From assembly GCA_017651645.1 (NCBI GenBank), contig JAGCCO010000031.1, positions 1 to 29,202 of the forward strand: a stretch of DNA of 29,202 nt, written 5' to 3'. This stretch comes from Bacteroidales bacterium. GTDB lineage: Bacteria; Bacteroidota; Bacteroidia; Bacteroidales; F082. Shown in pieces: positions 16,201-25,559 of this stretch; positions within the stretch are counted from its first letter, which is position 1; the number at the start of each line of letters is the position of its first letter. Both the position numbers and the translations under genes were made by a program. The notes below the pieces were generated by a model. It did no database searches. It saw nothing but the letters and a program-made list of their open reading frames with translations, and was not told where the DNA came from.

Positions 16201-19200
16201 TACGCAGGAGATCTATCTTCAGTTCCAGGCCATCTCCGCTTCATGGACAGTGGTACCAACCGAAGTGCAAGACGAGTATGGCTTGTTTTTGAATAATGAA
16301 ATCAAGACCAACGTGCCCGTGCCAGTTGTACTCATCGAAGGCCCCAGCTTCTTTGACACCTTGGAATATGGCGATACGCTTCAATATTCCATGACCGTGT
16401 CGAACAGGGGCTTGGTTGATGCTTACGACACACATATCACCATTGAGGAAAACTATGATGAGTATGTCTTTATCCCCATGTTTGACGTCATCGACACGAT
16501 TCATCCTCACGACGTTATTATCGTGCCTTGTATCATGACGCGAGTCGAAGGCGGGAGAGAAGCTTCGTCTGGCAGGGACTTGTGTAAAATCGGATTTGAT
16601 AAGTCACTGGCATGGTATCGATGCAACCAACAATTGAAGTGCGTAGAGTATCAGACGCAATTCACGGTAGGAGCGCCTTTCGTTTGTTCGGATTATGCTT
16701 CCTATCATCCGGTTTCGCAAACGAATCCAAACAACCCAAACAACAATTCTGGTAATTCGAATCCTGTCAATCCACCCATTCCTAATGGTTTACAGAATAA
16801 TTCCTATCAATCTCACCAAAATGCTTCACCTGAAGTGGCCACCACATCCCAAGATTGCGTCCCGTGTTGGAAATCGTTGAACCTCCCAGTGACACGTACA
16901 GGGGAGAGCCTGTTGGATTATGACGCGGAGCTGCAGGAACTGATACGCATGAGCCGTAGCTATACAACCGAGGATTTGTCGTGTACCGAAACGGGCAATA
17001 CTGCTACGGAATGGCCTTTGTGGACACAAACAGGTGACCTTTCGAAGATTGACCCTGAATTGCAGACGCTGATGCGCGACAGCCGCGATGGCAACGAGAC
17101 CTTCCGCGTCATCATAGAGATGAAAGACCAATACGACAACCCCAACCTTGAGCGTGGCACGGCCTTAATGACCCGTGCCGAGCGCCGCGACTATGTGGTG
17201 AATGAGCTGAAACGCTTCTCTGAAGGCAGCCAAAGCGAAATAACACGCTATCTCGATGCATTAGCCACACGTGGCGGCGTAAGGGTGCTTCACCATTTCT
17301 GGATCTTTAACGGCGTGTGCTGCGAAGCCACGGCAAGTTGCATCGATGAACTTTCCTTGAGGAATGATGTGAGGTTTGTGTCGCTGGATAAGAAGATAGT
17401 GATGGATGATCCAATGGAAAGAAGCGGTGATGACAGAGCTAATCCACCACAGACAGGTGTGCAGTGGCATGTTTCACGAATTCAAGCCGACCAAGTGTGG
17501 GATATGGGTTATAATGGCAATGGAGTTGTTGTCGCCATTATTGACACAGGTGTGAATTATGAACATGAAGATATAAAAAACAAAATGTGGGATGGAGGCG
17601 AACAATATAAACATGGTTGGGATTTCTATGAGAATGATAATGACCCGATGGATAGGACGACAGAAGTTGGGCACGGTACGCATGTGGCAGGTATTGTGGC
17701 AGGTGATGGTACACAGTATAAAACGGGCGTGGCACCTGGAGCTACAATCATGGCATTAAAGGTGGCGGGTGATTACCACAGTGATGATAATGATGAGTTT
17801 GGAAGCCAGTCTATAGTAGGTCACGCTGTTGAATTTGCTGTTGAACATGGAGCAGATGTTTTGAATCTTTCAATTGGATGGCATGGATCTGGAGGAATTG
17901 CATATTTTCGGAAGAAATTTGAAAATGTGTTAAAAGCTGGAGTTGTTGCTGTAGTTTCGGCTGGAAACCAAAGGGGTAACTATCAAGTTCCGAATATGAT
18001 TGACGCTCCTGGCAATTGTCCTCCACCATGGTGTCATCCCGATCAAGATCAAGTATTACCCTCGGGATATGAGTATAAGCCAAGTGCTGTTATCTGTGTT
18101 GGGGCTACGACTAAGGCCGAAGAGAATACTATAGCTTGGTATTCCTCAATTGGACCTGTGACTTGGCAAAACGTAGTTGGCTATCATGATTTTCCTTATG
18201 AAAATGGAAGTAGTACGAATACGGGATTAATTCGTCCTGATATAGTAGCTCCTGGAGGCTTAGGGAAGAATGAACCAGGTAGTGTATGGTCTTTGAGACA
18301 TAATCATTTTAACTGGATTAGTAATAGTTATACTGGGTATGTAGGATATCAGGGAACCTCTATGGCCACTCCGTGTGTGGCTGGTGTTGTCGCACTGATG
18401 CTTCAGGCTAATCCTAATCTAACCCCGGAAAAAATCGATGAGATTTTGGAAACCACGGCTACTCATCTTGGAGAGCCTGGCAAAAACAATCAGTATGGCT
18501 CTGGCCTTGTGAATGCAAAAGCCGCTGTGACGGCTGCACTTGCACTTCTTGACGATATGCCACAAAGATACCACATTACCACAGATCAAGTTCCTTTCAG
18601 TTATTGTACCACTGTGAGTGGAGGCGGTTATTATGAATTTGGTGAACAATGTGAATTGCAGGCTTCTCCTGAATACTTTTCGCATTGGGAAAGGAATGGC
18701 GAGTTTATTTCAGATGAGCCCAACATTACTGTTGATGTAACAGCAGACGCACACTATGTTGCCTATTATGATGAAGCGGTAGTTTGTTACTATGTTGAAG
18801 TTACTACTAATTTGTTGGAAGGCGTTTCAGGTAGTATAATAGTGGATGGGGGTAATGGGGTCGGAGTGTATCCCAATGGGTTCGGAATCTATTCTTATTA
18901 TATTAATCAACCATGTACTGTCTCAATAACACCCAAGCAGGGTTATGAGTTTCATGGATGGTTCAATGGCGATGGAGAGTTTATTCCTGTTCCAATGATT
19001 CCGATGTTTTCAGATTACACTTTTACCGTCAAAGATAATACAAAACTGACCGCAGTTATAACCCCCATTCCCATTACTTATGGAGCCGGTGCAGTCGCAC
19101 CTCCCCCAACTTTGCAAGATTTGTCGTCGAATGCTAATCTTCTCAACTCTTATTCAGATGCAATTAGCAATTGTACATCAGGAAATAGCCGTGATTCTAA

Positions 19201-22200
19201 CGAAGGGGAGAACTTGATCTCTCAACTTGACCAATGTTATAATTTCTATCAGGCTATTCTGAACGTCTACACCAACCTTTTCCAGGAAGCGGAATGGATG
19301 GAAGAACAGAACATAGCGCAATTCTTGGATAACTTCTATGCTTTTATGGACCCGATAGACCGAACCGTCTCGCCACAGGCAATGCAACAGCTTATCGAAC
19401 TGTCGGAGCTTACAAGTGCGAATGCTGCCACTATTCAAAGCTTCGTAGAAAGATGGAACCGCAGCGTCCAGTATTGGAATGAGGGCATCTATACGTTGGC
19501 AGACCTTCCTGAAGGGTATGATCCCAATTTCGTCCAACAGGACAGCACGATATTGCAACCGGCAGAGGCGGCCTGCGAATATGCTGTCGCCAACGGGTTC
19601 AGTAATTTTTCCGACATGTACTACACCTCCCTTTCAGATTGCAACGACCTTGTCCGGGAGCATCAAACCGATGTCTGCGCCAAAGTCAGCGTTCAGTTCA
19701 AACAGACCATGGCGATGACACGCGAGGCCTTCGAGGGCACGCTGAAGATTACAAACGGTCACACGACCGACCCGATGCAGAACATTGATGTCAACCTGAC
19801 CATTAAAGACGCGTATGGGCAGGACAAGACCGATTTGTTCCAGATCAACGTGGTCTCCTTGGATAAGATCACCGAAGTCGATGGCTCTGGTACACTGGCT
19901 GCCCAGACCGAAGGCGTGGTGCAGTTCTTGATGATACCGACCATCGAAGCTGCTCCAGACGATACTGTAATCTATTCCTTTGGCGGCTCGTTCACCTTCC
20001 TCGATCCCTTCTCGGGCGAAGAGATGACCTACCAACTCTATCCCGTCGACCTTGAGGTTTATCCTGGCCCGAATCTCTATATCGATTATTTCGTGCAACG
20101 CGACATCATCAGCGACGACCCGCTCACTCAAGATACCATCGAACCCATGGAAGAGGCCGAAATCGCCATGATGATCCGCAACTTGGGCGCAGGACCGGCC
20201 AACAATGTGTATCTTGAAAGCGCACAACCTGAGATTATCAATAACCAGAACAACTTGCTCATTGCTATCGATATGAGTGGTTCGGCTATGAACGGGGAAC
20301 GCCGTCCTTTCGGCATGACCAACATTCCGTTTGGCACCATCGAAAGCCATACCAATGGCATCGCCGAGTGGTACTTTACCAGTTCCCTCATCGGGCGTGT
20401 CGTTAATTCCACCGCCCAAGTGGTCCATAACAACAGCTATGGCAACCCGAAGCTGAGCCTAGTCAGTGCGGTCAACACCCACGAACTGATCAAGGCTATT
20501 TTGGCCTACGGAGCGTTGAACGATAGCATTAATGACTTCCTCGTCAACGAGATTTTCGACTTGGGTCATATTCCTGACAAGTTGTACTTCTCCAATGGTG
20601 ACACGACCAATGTGGTTAAAGCCGACCATTTGGTGGCTTTGGATAGCGTGACGCACCAGAACAATACTGTCACCCTTGAGTTGTATCCTTCCGCTGCGGG
20701 ATGGAACTACGATACCGTCGCAGACCCGGGACATGGTCTATACGAACTGCTCAGCTGCACCAGAAGTGATGGACAGGAAATCCCGCTCAACAACGTCTGG
20801 ATCACGCATGTCACCATTCCGCATGATGATACCCCCATCCATGAAAACCTCCTTCATATCGTGGATACCTTGTCGACAGATGAGATGGTCACTTATACCT
20901 TGGTGTATGATGTGGTCCTCATCGAGACCTACGAGATTACGGCTACGGCCAATTCCGATGAATGGGGCACTGTGACGGGTGGCGGCACCTACGAAGAAGG
21001 AACCACCTGCACCTTGACGGCCACGCCTGCCGAAGGATACGCCTTCGTCAATTGGACCAAGGATGGCGAAGTGGTGTCGACCGAAGCCACCTACAGCTTC
21101 ACCGTCACCGAAGCAGGCGATTATATCGGCAATTTCGGACTGATCACCAACCAAGCAATCACCCTCGAGCAAGGCTGGAACTGGTGGAGCTCCTACATCG
21201 ACCTTGAAGCCAACGGTTTGACCCAAGTGGAAAACGGTTTGGGTGAGAACGGCATCTACATCAAGTCGCAAGACAACGGTTTTGTCGGGAAAGACGGAAG
21301 TGACTGGTTCGGCAGCCTACTTGGACTCCACAACCAGGACATGTACATGATCCAAGCCAGTGCTCCGGTGCAGTTCACCATGAGCGGCGTGTGCGTCAAC
21401 GCCTCGCAACTCGACATGGATCTGGTGACTGGCTGGAACTGGATAGGCTATCCCTTGACCTCCGAGCAATCGGTGAATAACGCCTTGTTGCAACTGGATG
21501 CCAACGACGGCGATATTCTGAAGACCTTGGACAAGATGTGTATCTATGATGTGGACGGTTGGTACGGAACCCTGCACAATATGAATCCTGGTCAAGGCTA
21601 TCTGTTCTACAGCGAGCAACCCCATAGCTTCAACTATGTCGTTGGCCGTGACGAGCTGAAAGAAGAGCTTAATTGGCTTTGCCATTGGAATTCGAAAGCG
21701 CGCTATTACGGAAACAACATGAGCTTCATAGCTACCGTGGCGTTGAATGGAGAGGAATTGCGCTCCGAGGCCTATGAACTGGCGGCTTTCTGCAACGGGA
21801 CGAGCCTGGGCAGCACCCGACTGCTCTACAACGCCCGCCGCGACCGCTATTATGCCTTGCTGCCCGTTCCTGGTGAAGAGGGCATGAAGGTGAGCTTCAG
21901 ACTCTATCAAGCCGACTCGGGTTACGAGTATCCCGATCAGGCTGAAGAGACTTGTAGCTTTGTCATCAACGGCATCAACGGTAGCCTCGACGAGCCTGTC
22001 GTCCTGCATTTCGGCTCGGAGAACCAAGCTGAAGCCGCCGTGTTGCGGTTCTATCCCAATCCCGTCAAGAAAGACGGCATGGTAAGGCTTTCCTTGCCCG
22101 AAACCGTGGGTCCGGTCAGGGTGGAGATTTACAATGTCTTGGATGTGTTGCTGGTTACCGAAGAAATCACCGGCAACAGCTTCAATATTGGCAGTACCTT

Positions 22201-22276
22201 GGCATCGGGCACCTACGTCTTGCGGGTGTTTGACGGAAAGGGAAAGATGTATTACGGGAAACTGATTGTTGAATGA
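13268..22276 (+). CDS. giant T9SS-exported protein with an embedded subtilisin-like (S8) protease
   Basis: 3002 aa; signal peptide MRKNILLAIFMAVVC...WA. Approximate order: HW/ECRGS domain (25-141); two B-repeats; two C..Y.W...Y..SG repeats (286-378); FN3-like; ASH/Hydin-like Ig region (477-585); further beta domains; carboxypeptidase-regulatory-like (894-1008, DSDGLFTVEDLPEGYYYLTV). An Asn/Pro linker (~1150-1180) leads to an I9-like propeptide (~1279-1380) and an S8 domain with Asp1426 (AIIDTG), His1469 (HGTHVAG), Asn1567 (SAGNQ) and Ser1698 (GTSMATP). Then come two atypical B-repeats, a helical segment (1948-2075), a long scaffold module (2135-2552), a B-repeat, a WNW double repeat, a second HW/ECRGS domain and a T9SS tail. 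All catalytic residues are present, so it is probably an active surface or secreted endopeptidase. The protease stretch is visibly more AT-rich than its flanks. Confidence 0.88.
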   Translation: MRKNILLAIFMAVVCHFNVWAAMDTDKHWNCDPTLYPDNMTIVGVVEIDGAEQGNTSLEVGAFCGTECRGSEMLHHFPQVERYLVFLTVYGEDNDAITFKLYDHDTEMELDAYIDGMTFTINAMHGTPMEPYEFNFIPYYNVTVAAYPTEAGSVAGGGHLLAHEQVTLTATPNTGYGFVNWTENGVVVGAEPILQFENLGDRSLVANFEIIMHHVDVGVNFEVAGSATGAGDFQECSTVTVSATPNTGFVFDRWSENGETVSNSASYAFAIWGDRDLTAEFKLAITDTTAFSCVEYDWHGQNYTSSGTYYDTLSSYLGIDSIVALHLTIYPAYAYNLYETACDSFLWNDTYYYESGDYVDAHQSIHGCDSIYTLHLTINTTRPLGNFTYMVPANNYINRYTDVNFYWDGVVNANCYDFYFWEDGNDRPTDPTIANSTSVTAQRSGLEHGITYHWCVVAKNECVEIESAERTFVCQLDPAMSVIPQGSLDFGEVEVGQSSSKNIAVSATALSEDISYSFLENEYGADADFFIITPSSNWNALKGGTLQVTFTPVAEQLYYNSAIRIASGAFVDTIYFTGSMANRYVFTTNVDGDVFTANDSITITGHVADVLGNDVSDLDVDVYLLVWGMRTTLRTTSDENGDYTVKYGPRSSESGYYQVGSCEKNKNASAIHDAFDIPGMSRTTNNFIIWDIYQDETVTGSISIRNRSRIPLGSIQVVPIAVPEGLEASFDSFSLDALETGDLHYTFTGTEISTNNSYAEAVFQLVSSDGITLNLTCYYLCRQRRGDLDVYPPSVSTTMKRNAQKMLTFQVTNNGNGETGAISIDLPNVEWMTVMGGDSLASIAVGDSVAFSIRLFPDENVPLTEYTGNLAVNCANGNGFSVPYTIQATSDSTGMLVVDVTDDYTYNTNNGSGPHLEGASVYVVGYYSLETVAQGETDSDGLFTVEDLPEGYYYLTVRAQSHDEYNNGIIYIEGGKTNTQEIYLQFQAISASWTVVPTEVQDEYGLFLNNEIKTNVPVPVVLIEGPSFFDTLEYGDTLQYSMTVSNRGLVDAYDTHITIEENYDEYVFIPMFDVIDTIHPHDVIIVPCIMTRVEGGREASSGRDLCKIGFDKSLAWYRCNQQLKCVEYQTQFTVGAPFVCSDYASYHPVSQTNPNNPNNNSGNSNPVNPPIPNGLQNNSYQSHQNASPEVATTSQDCVPCWKSLNLPVTRTGESLLDYDAELQELIRMSRSYTTEDLSCTETGNTATEWPLWTQTGDLSKIDPELQTLMRDSRDGNETFRVIIEMKDQYDNPNLERGTALMTRAERRDYVVNELKRFSEGSQSEITRYLDALATRGGVRVLHHFWIFNGVCCEATASCIDELSLRNDVRFVSLDKKIVMDDPMERSGDDRANPPQTGVQWHVSRIQADQVWDMGYNGNGVVVAIIDTGVNYEHEDIKNKMWDGGEQYKHGWDFYENDNDPMDRTTEVGHGTHVAGIVAGDGTQYKTGVAPGATIMALKVAGDYHSDDNDEFGSQSIVGHAVEFAVEHGADVLNLSIGWHGSGGIAYFRKKFENVLKAGVVAVVSAGNQRGNYQVPNMIDAPGNCPPPWCHPDQDQVLPSGYEYKPSAVICVGATTKAEENTIAWYSSIGPVTWQNVVGYHDFPYENGSSTNTGLIRPDIVAPGGLGKNEPGSVWSLRHNHFNWISNSYTGYVGYQGTSMATPCVAGVVALMLQANPNLTPEKIDEILETTATHLGEPGKNNQYGSGLVNAKAAVTAALALLDDMPQRYHITTDQVPFSYCTTVSGGGYYEFGEQCELQASPEYFSHWERNGEFISDEPNITVDVTADAHYVAYYDEAVVCYYVEVTTNLLEGVSGSIIVDGGNGVGVYPNGFGIYSYYINQPCTVSITPKQGYEFHGWFNGDGEFIPVPMIPMFSDYTFTVKDNTKLTAVITPIPITYGAGAVAPPPTLQDLSSNANLLNSYSDAISNCTSGNSRDSNEGENLISQLDQCYNFYQAILNVYTNLFQEAEWMEEQNIAQFLDNFYAFMDPIDRTVSPQAMQQLIELSELTSANAATIQSFVERWNRSVQYWNEGIYTLADLPEGYDPNFVQQDSTILQPAEAACEYAVANGFSNFSDMYYTSLSDCNDLVREHQTDVCAKVSVQFKQTMAMTREAFEGTLKITNGHTTDPMQNIDVNLTIKDAYGQDKTDLFQINVVSLDKITEVDGSGTLAAQTEGVVQFLMIPTIEAAPDDTVIYSFGGSFTFLDPFSGEEMTYQLYPVDLEVYPGPNLYIDYFVQRDIISDDPLTQDTIEPMEEAEIAMMIRNLGAGPANNVYLESAQPEIINNQNNLLIAIDMSGSAMNGERRPFGMTNIPFGTIESHTNGIAEWYFTSSLIGRVVNSTAQVVHNNSYGNPKLSLVSAVNTHELIKAILAYGALNDSINDFLVNEIFDLGHIPDKLYFSNGDTTNVVKADHLVALDSVTHQNNTVTLELYPSAAGWNYDTVADPGHGLYELLSCTRSDGQEIPLNNVWITHVTIPHDDTPIHENLLHIVDTLSTDEMVTYTLVYDVVLIETYEITATANSDEWGTVTGGGTYEEGTTCTLTATPAEGYAFVNWTKDGEVVSTEATYSFTVTEAGDYIGNFGLITNQAITLEQGWNWWSSYIDLEANGLTQVENGLGENGIYIKSQDNGFVGKDGSDWFGSLLGLHNQDMYMIQASAPVQFTMSGVCVNASQLDMDLVTGWNWIGYPLTSEQSVNNALLQLDANDGDILKTLDKMCIYDVDGWYGTLHNMNPGQGYLFYSEQPHSFNYVVGRDELKEELNWLCHWNSKARYYGNNMSFIATVALNGEELRSEAYELAAFCNGTSLGSTRLLYNARRDRYYALLPVPGEEGMKVSFRLYQADSGYEYPDQAEETCSFVINGINGSLDEPVVLHFGSENQAEAAVLRFYPNPVKKDGMVRLSLPETVGPVRVEIYNVLDVLLVTEEITGNSFNIGSTLASGTYVLRVFDGKGKMYYGKLIVE

Positions 22277-22294
22277 ACTTAAACACATAGAATA

Positions 22295-24121
22295 ATGAAA
22301 AAAAGAAACATTGGACTGTTGTTGCTGTCGCTGTTGGCGATGGTACATACCGCTAGGGCAGAGGGTGAGCATTGGACATGGAATCCAAACCAGTATCCGA
22401 ACAACACCATTTTTATCGCTGTCATCACCATTGACGGCGTGGAGCAACGTAGCGACCAACTGGAGATTGGGGCTTTCTATGAAGAGACCTGTCGCGGTAG
22501 TGTTATTTGCGAGTATGAACAGCGCAAAGACCGCTATTTCGCTTATTTGGTTGTCAATGGTGAGAACGGTATGGTCATGAACTTCCGTTTGTGGGACCAT
22601 GCTACGGATACAGAACTCGATGTGACTTGTGGCATCACCTATACTTATGTAGAGAACCAGTCCTTCGGCCTTCCTAGCAACCCATACGTGTTTCCGTTTA
22701 CCACCAATCCTACGCAAATTGGTTTCATCGGCACCGTGAATGAGCTGTGGTCGGTGGCTGGCAACTGGGTGGGTAACGTGTTGCCCACTAATGAAGATAT
22801 CGCCGTCATCAATGCCCCATGCCAGCTTGACCAAGATGCCGAGGTGTTACAACTAGTTGTGAGCGACAACCAGTCGCTGACCGTCATGGAGGGCTACACT
22901 CTCACGGCGGGCAGCATCGACAGCGACGCGGCCACCAAACTGGTTGTTGCCGACGGTGGTCAGCTGGTTTGCGACAACATGGAAGGCGTTTATGCAACGA
23001 TACAGAAATCCGTTGAAGGTTATGGAACAGGTGATGGCAACTGGTATTTCATTGCTTCGCCGTTGGTGGGAGGCACTTCCCATGGCGATGTCGGCAACCT
23101 GGTGAACGAGGATGGTTTTGACCTCTTTATCTTTGACCAGACCGAGGAGCTGGAATGGCGTAACTACAAGATTCACGACGATATGACACTGAATCCAGGC
23201 GAGGGCTATCTTTACGCGAACAAATCCGATGCCGTCCTTGAGTTCTCGGGAGAGCTTAACGGTGCAGTTTACGAAGTGCCGTTATACTATGGCTCATCCT
23301 ATATCTTGGCTGGATGGAACCTCATCGGTAATTCGAATACCTTTAATGTCTATGCCGACAGAAGCTATTATGTGTTGAATGATGACAGGACATCCCTTAA
23401 TCCCACCCCCGTTTCTAAGGCGATTCCCATAGCGCCTTGTACAGGCATCATGGTAAAAGCTTCGTCCACAGACGAGAAGGTCAGTTTCAGCCCGACCGCT
23501 TCCACCGGAAAGCAAGGGTATCTGAGACTGCTGGTTTCTTCTGCTGAACGCGGCGCTTCTTCCGATTGTGCCGTCATCAGTTTCGATCCTAACGATGCCT
23601 TGGGAAAGTATGTGTTCAACAGTAGAGCTCCCCAACTCAGTATCTCAGAAGGTGGTAAGGATTACGCCATCGCGACCGCTGAGATGCAGGATGAACTCCC
23701 TGTGAGTTTCAAAGCGAGCAGAAACGGAGTCTACACATTGAGTGTGAATGCTTCGGAAATGGATTTTGATTATCTGCATCTTGTTGATCATCTTACGGGT
23801 GATGAGGTGGATTTGCTGGAAACACCGAGCTATACCTTCAATGCCCGCACCACCGATTATGCCTTGCGATTCAAGATTGTGTTTGATGCCAGTGCTGCCG
23901 ACAGTTCTGAGTCTTTCGCTTTCTACAATGGCACGGAATGGGTCGTCAACAATGAGAGAGAGGCCTTGCTCCAGGTGGTCGACCTCTCGGGGCATGTGCT
24001 GTTCTCGGAAACCATCAATGGAACAACCGCGAAGCACTTTGATGCCCTTGGCGCGGGTGTCTATATGATGCGCCTGATAAACGGCAATGATGTGAAGGTG
24101 CAGAAGATTGTGGTCAGATGA
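22295..24121 (+). CDS. T9SS-exported protein with N-terminal HW/ECRGS domain, 608 aa
   Basis: Signal peptide MKKRNIGLLLLSLLAMVHTARA, with mature start near EGEHW. Residues 25-147 are the shared HW/ECRGS domain (YPNNTIFIAVITIDG; ELGAF-like LEIGAFYEETCRGS; RYFAYLVV). Residues ~150-240 are a beta-helix-like stretch starting WSVAGNWVGNVLPTNEDIAVI, a pattern common before the sorting tails of Bacteroidales surface proteins. The middle has a GWNLIGN motif and an IAPCTGIMVKA segment. The C-terminal ~75 residues are a type A sorting domain (LQVVDLSGHVLFSETI, GAGVYMMRLI, KVQKIVVR). There is no enzyme motif. It starts 18 bp after the protease gene, with no promoter between, so it is co-transcribed. The role is probably structural or adhesive; a substrate is not visible. 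Confidence 0.8.
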   Translation: MKKRNIGLLLLSLLAMVHTARAEGEHWTWNPNQYPNNTIFIAVITIDGVEQRSDQLEIGAFYEETCRGSVICEYEQRKDRYFAYLVVNGENGMVMNFRLWDHATDTELDVTCGITYTYVENQSFGLPSNPYVFPFTTNPTQIGFIGTVNELWSVAGNWVGNVLPTNEDIAVINAPCQLDQDAEVLQLVVSDNQSLTVMEGYTLTAGSIDSDAATKLVVADGGQLVCDNMEGVYATIQKSVEGYGTGDGNWYFIASPLVGGTSHGDVGNLVNEDGFDLFIFDQTEELEWRNYKIHDDMTLNPGEGYLYANKSDAVLEFSGELNGAVYEVPLYYGSSYILAGWNLIGNSNTFNVYADRSYYVLNDDRTSLNPTPVSKAIPIAPCTGIMVKASSTDEKVSFSPTASTGKQGYLRLLVSSAERGASSDCAVISFDPNDALGKYVFNSRAPQLSISEGGKDYAIATAEMQDELPVSFKASRNGVYTLSVNASEMDFDYLHLVDHLTGDEVDLLETPSYTFNARTTDYALRFKIVFDASAADSSESFAFYNGTEWVVNNEREALLQVVDLSGHVLFSETINGTTAKHFDALGAGVYMMRLINGNDVKVQKIVVR

Positions 24122-24172
24122 CCCTATGGATCAGGATAATGGCAATACGATCATAGTAAGTAGTAAAAGCGA

Positions 24173-25483
24173 ATGAAAAGATTCTGTTTCATCTTTCCTT
24201 TATTGCTTTTGGCAGCAACGGTTCAAGCCAATCACTGGGAGCCCGACCCTTTTCAGTTTCCCGATAACATGAATTTCATCGGCGTTATCGAAATCAATGG
24301 GATAGAACAGGCTACTGAGATTTTTGAATTGGGCGCTTTCTGCGGCGACGAATGCCGTGGCAGTGAAATGCTGACTTTCTATGAGGGACTGGACCGTTAT
24401 ATGGTCTTTATGACCGTTTACGGACAGTCAGGCCATGTTTTGTCGTTCAAATTGTTTGACCATTCCTCCCAACAGGAACTCGAGCTGACGCCGCCTGAAA
24501 CGATTCAATTTGTTGCTAACGACGTTATGGGCGCCATAAACGATCCATACGTGTTTTCCTTTTCGGGAGGCTCGGGTATGATAACGGCAAGCGCAGTGCC
24601 TGAAGAAGGCGGCACGGTCACTGGTGTCGGCGGGTACTGGATAGGGGAGACCTGCACCTTAGAGGCGACGGCCAACGAGGGTTATACCTTTGTGGATTGG
24701 ACCGAAAACGGTCAACAGGTTTCCTTGGAACCCACCTTTTCCCTCCTCGTGACCACCGACCATGATTTGCAAGCCAACTTCAGCATCAATTCATACGATA
24801 TCACAATAGAAGCACAGCCGGATGACGGTGGAGTCGTTTCAGGCGGTGGGAGTTACAGTTTTGGAGCGACTGCGGCAGTGTCGGCAGCGCCCCATGCATA
24901 TTATGAATTTGTCAACTGGACCGAAGACGGCGTGGTGGTTTCAACTACAGCCGAATACACATTCGTGGTTGAGAGTAACCGTCATCTTGTCGCTACCTTT
25001 GTACAGGAGACTTTTGAGGTCAAGGCCACGGTATACCCTGAAAATGCCGGAGCTGTTGAGGGGATGGGCAATTATACGTTCGGAGAAACCGCTACGCTAA
25101 TCGCCCATCCCAATGGGGACTATGAGTTTGTTGAATGGAGGGAAGAAGGCGCTTTCGTTTCCGACCAATCCTCCATCAGCTTTGTGGTCACCCAAAGCAG
25201 GAATCTGGAAGCGCATTTCATCTATTATGATGGTGTGGGGAAGGAGGAAACCACCCTGTCGGTTTCCCCCAATCCGACTTCAGGAATAGTGGCAATAAAG
25301 GGTGTACAAGAAGATTGTATAATTCATCTGATGGACGAGAACGGGCATGTTGTGCTGACTAAAAAAACAGAGGAAACGGAAACCGTCCTTGACCTGAGCC
25401 AACTTCCAGACGGATGCTATACCCTTATTGTCCTTTCCAAAGAGGAACGGTGTTTCGGGAAGCTGATCAAAGCATCCAGATAG
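24173..25483 (+). CDS. T9SS-exported protein: HW/ECRGS domain plus three B-repeats, 436 aa
   Basis: Signal peptide MKRFCFIFPLLLLAATVQA, cleaved before NHWEPD. Residues 20-140 are the shared domain in its best-conserved form (FPDNMNFIGVIEINGIEQ; LGAFCGDECRGSEM; RYMVFMTVYG). Three divergent InlB/B-repeats follow (138-205, 206-278, 279-350), each with EGGTV-like and F..W.E.G...S signatures. The tail (LSVSPNPTSGIVAIKG ... ERCFGKLIKASR) is a type A sorting domain. The protein looks like a minimal version of the two giant products, holding the N-terminal domain, a B-repeat stalk and the export tail. The gap to the previous gene is 51 bp, with no TAnnTTTG box seen; a hairpin follows the stop, so this appears to be the last gene of the block. 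Confidence 0.82.
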   Translation: MKRFCFIFPLLLLAATVQANHWEPDPFQFPDNMNFIGVIEINGIEQATEIFELGAFCGDECRGSEMLTFYEGLDRYMVFMTVYGQSGHVLSFKLFDHSSQQELELTPPETIQFVANDVMGAINDPYVFSFSGGSGMITASAVPEEGGTVTGVGGYWIGETCTLEATANEGYTFVDWTENGQQVSLEPTFSLLVTTDHDLQANFSINSYDITIEAQPDDGGVVSGGGSYSFGATAAVSAAPHAYYEFVNWTEDGVVVSTTAEYTFVVESNRHLVATFVQETFEVKATVYPENAGAVEGMGNYTFGETATLIAHPNGDYEFVEWREEGAFVSDQSSISFVVTQSRNLEAHFIYYDGVGKEETTLSVSPNPTSGIVAIKGVQEDCIIHLMDENGHVVLTKKTEETETVLDLSQLPDGCYTLIVLSKEERCFGKLIKASR

Positions 25484-25485
25484 TG

Positions 25486-25527
25486 TTAAGAAGCTTGTAG
25501 ATTTGTATTCTACTCTTGACTTCTTAA
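25486..25527 (+). terminator. terminator-like hairpin after the secreted-protein block
   Basis: TTAAGAAG (25486-25493) pairs with CTTCTTAA (25520-25527). Inside, GTAGA (25497-25501) pairs with TCTAC (25509-25513). A T-rich stretch (CTTCTTTT) follows a few bases later. It starts 3 bases after the stop codon of the 436-aa gene. Confidence 0.5.
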
Positions 25528-25559
25528 TCGCTTCTTTTACATCATATCAAAAAAATCTC

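Noticed and set aside
20220..20320. VWA/MIDAS motif (DMSGS in IAIDMSGSAMNGE)
   Set aside because: DxSxS matches by string only. The surrounding QPEIINNQNNLLI context belongs to the beta-rich scaffold module, and the later MIDAS Thr and Asp motifs are not seen.
21317..22834. Long - strand open frame of ~500 codons antisense to the ends of the protease and 608-aa genes
   Set aside because: It mirrors the codon structure of the + strand genes, has no domain, and would cross two confidently coding T9SS proteins. Similar antisense frames at 11372-12103, 19634-20428 and 26800-27822 were rejected for the same reason.
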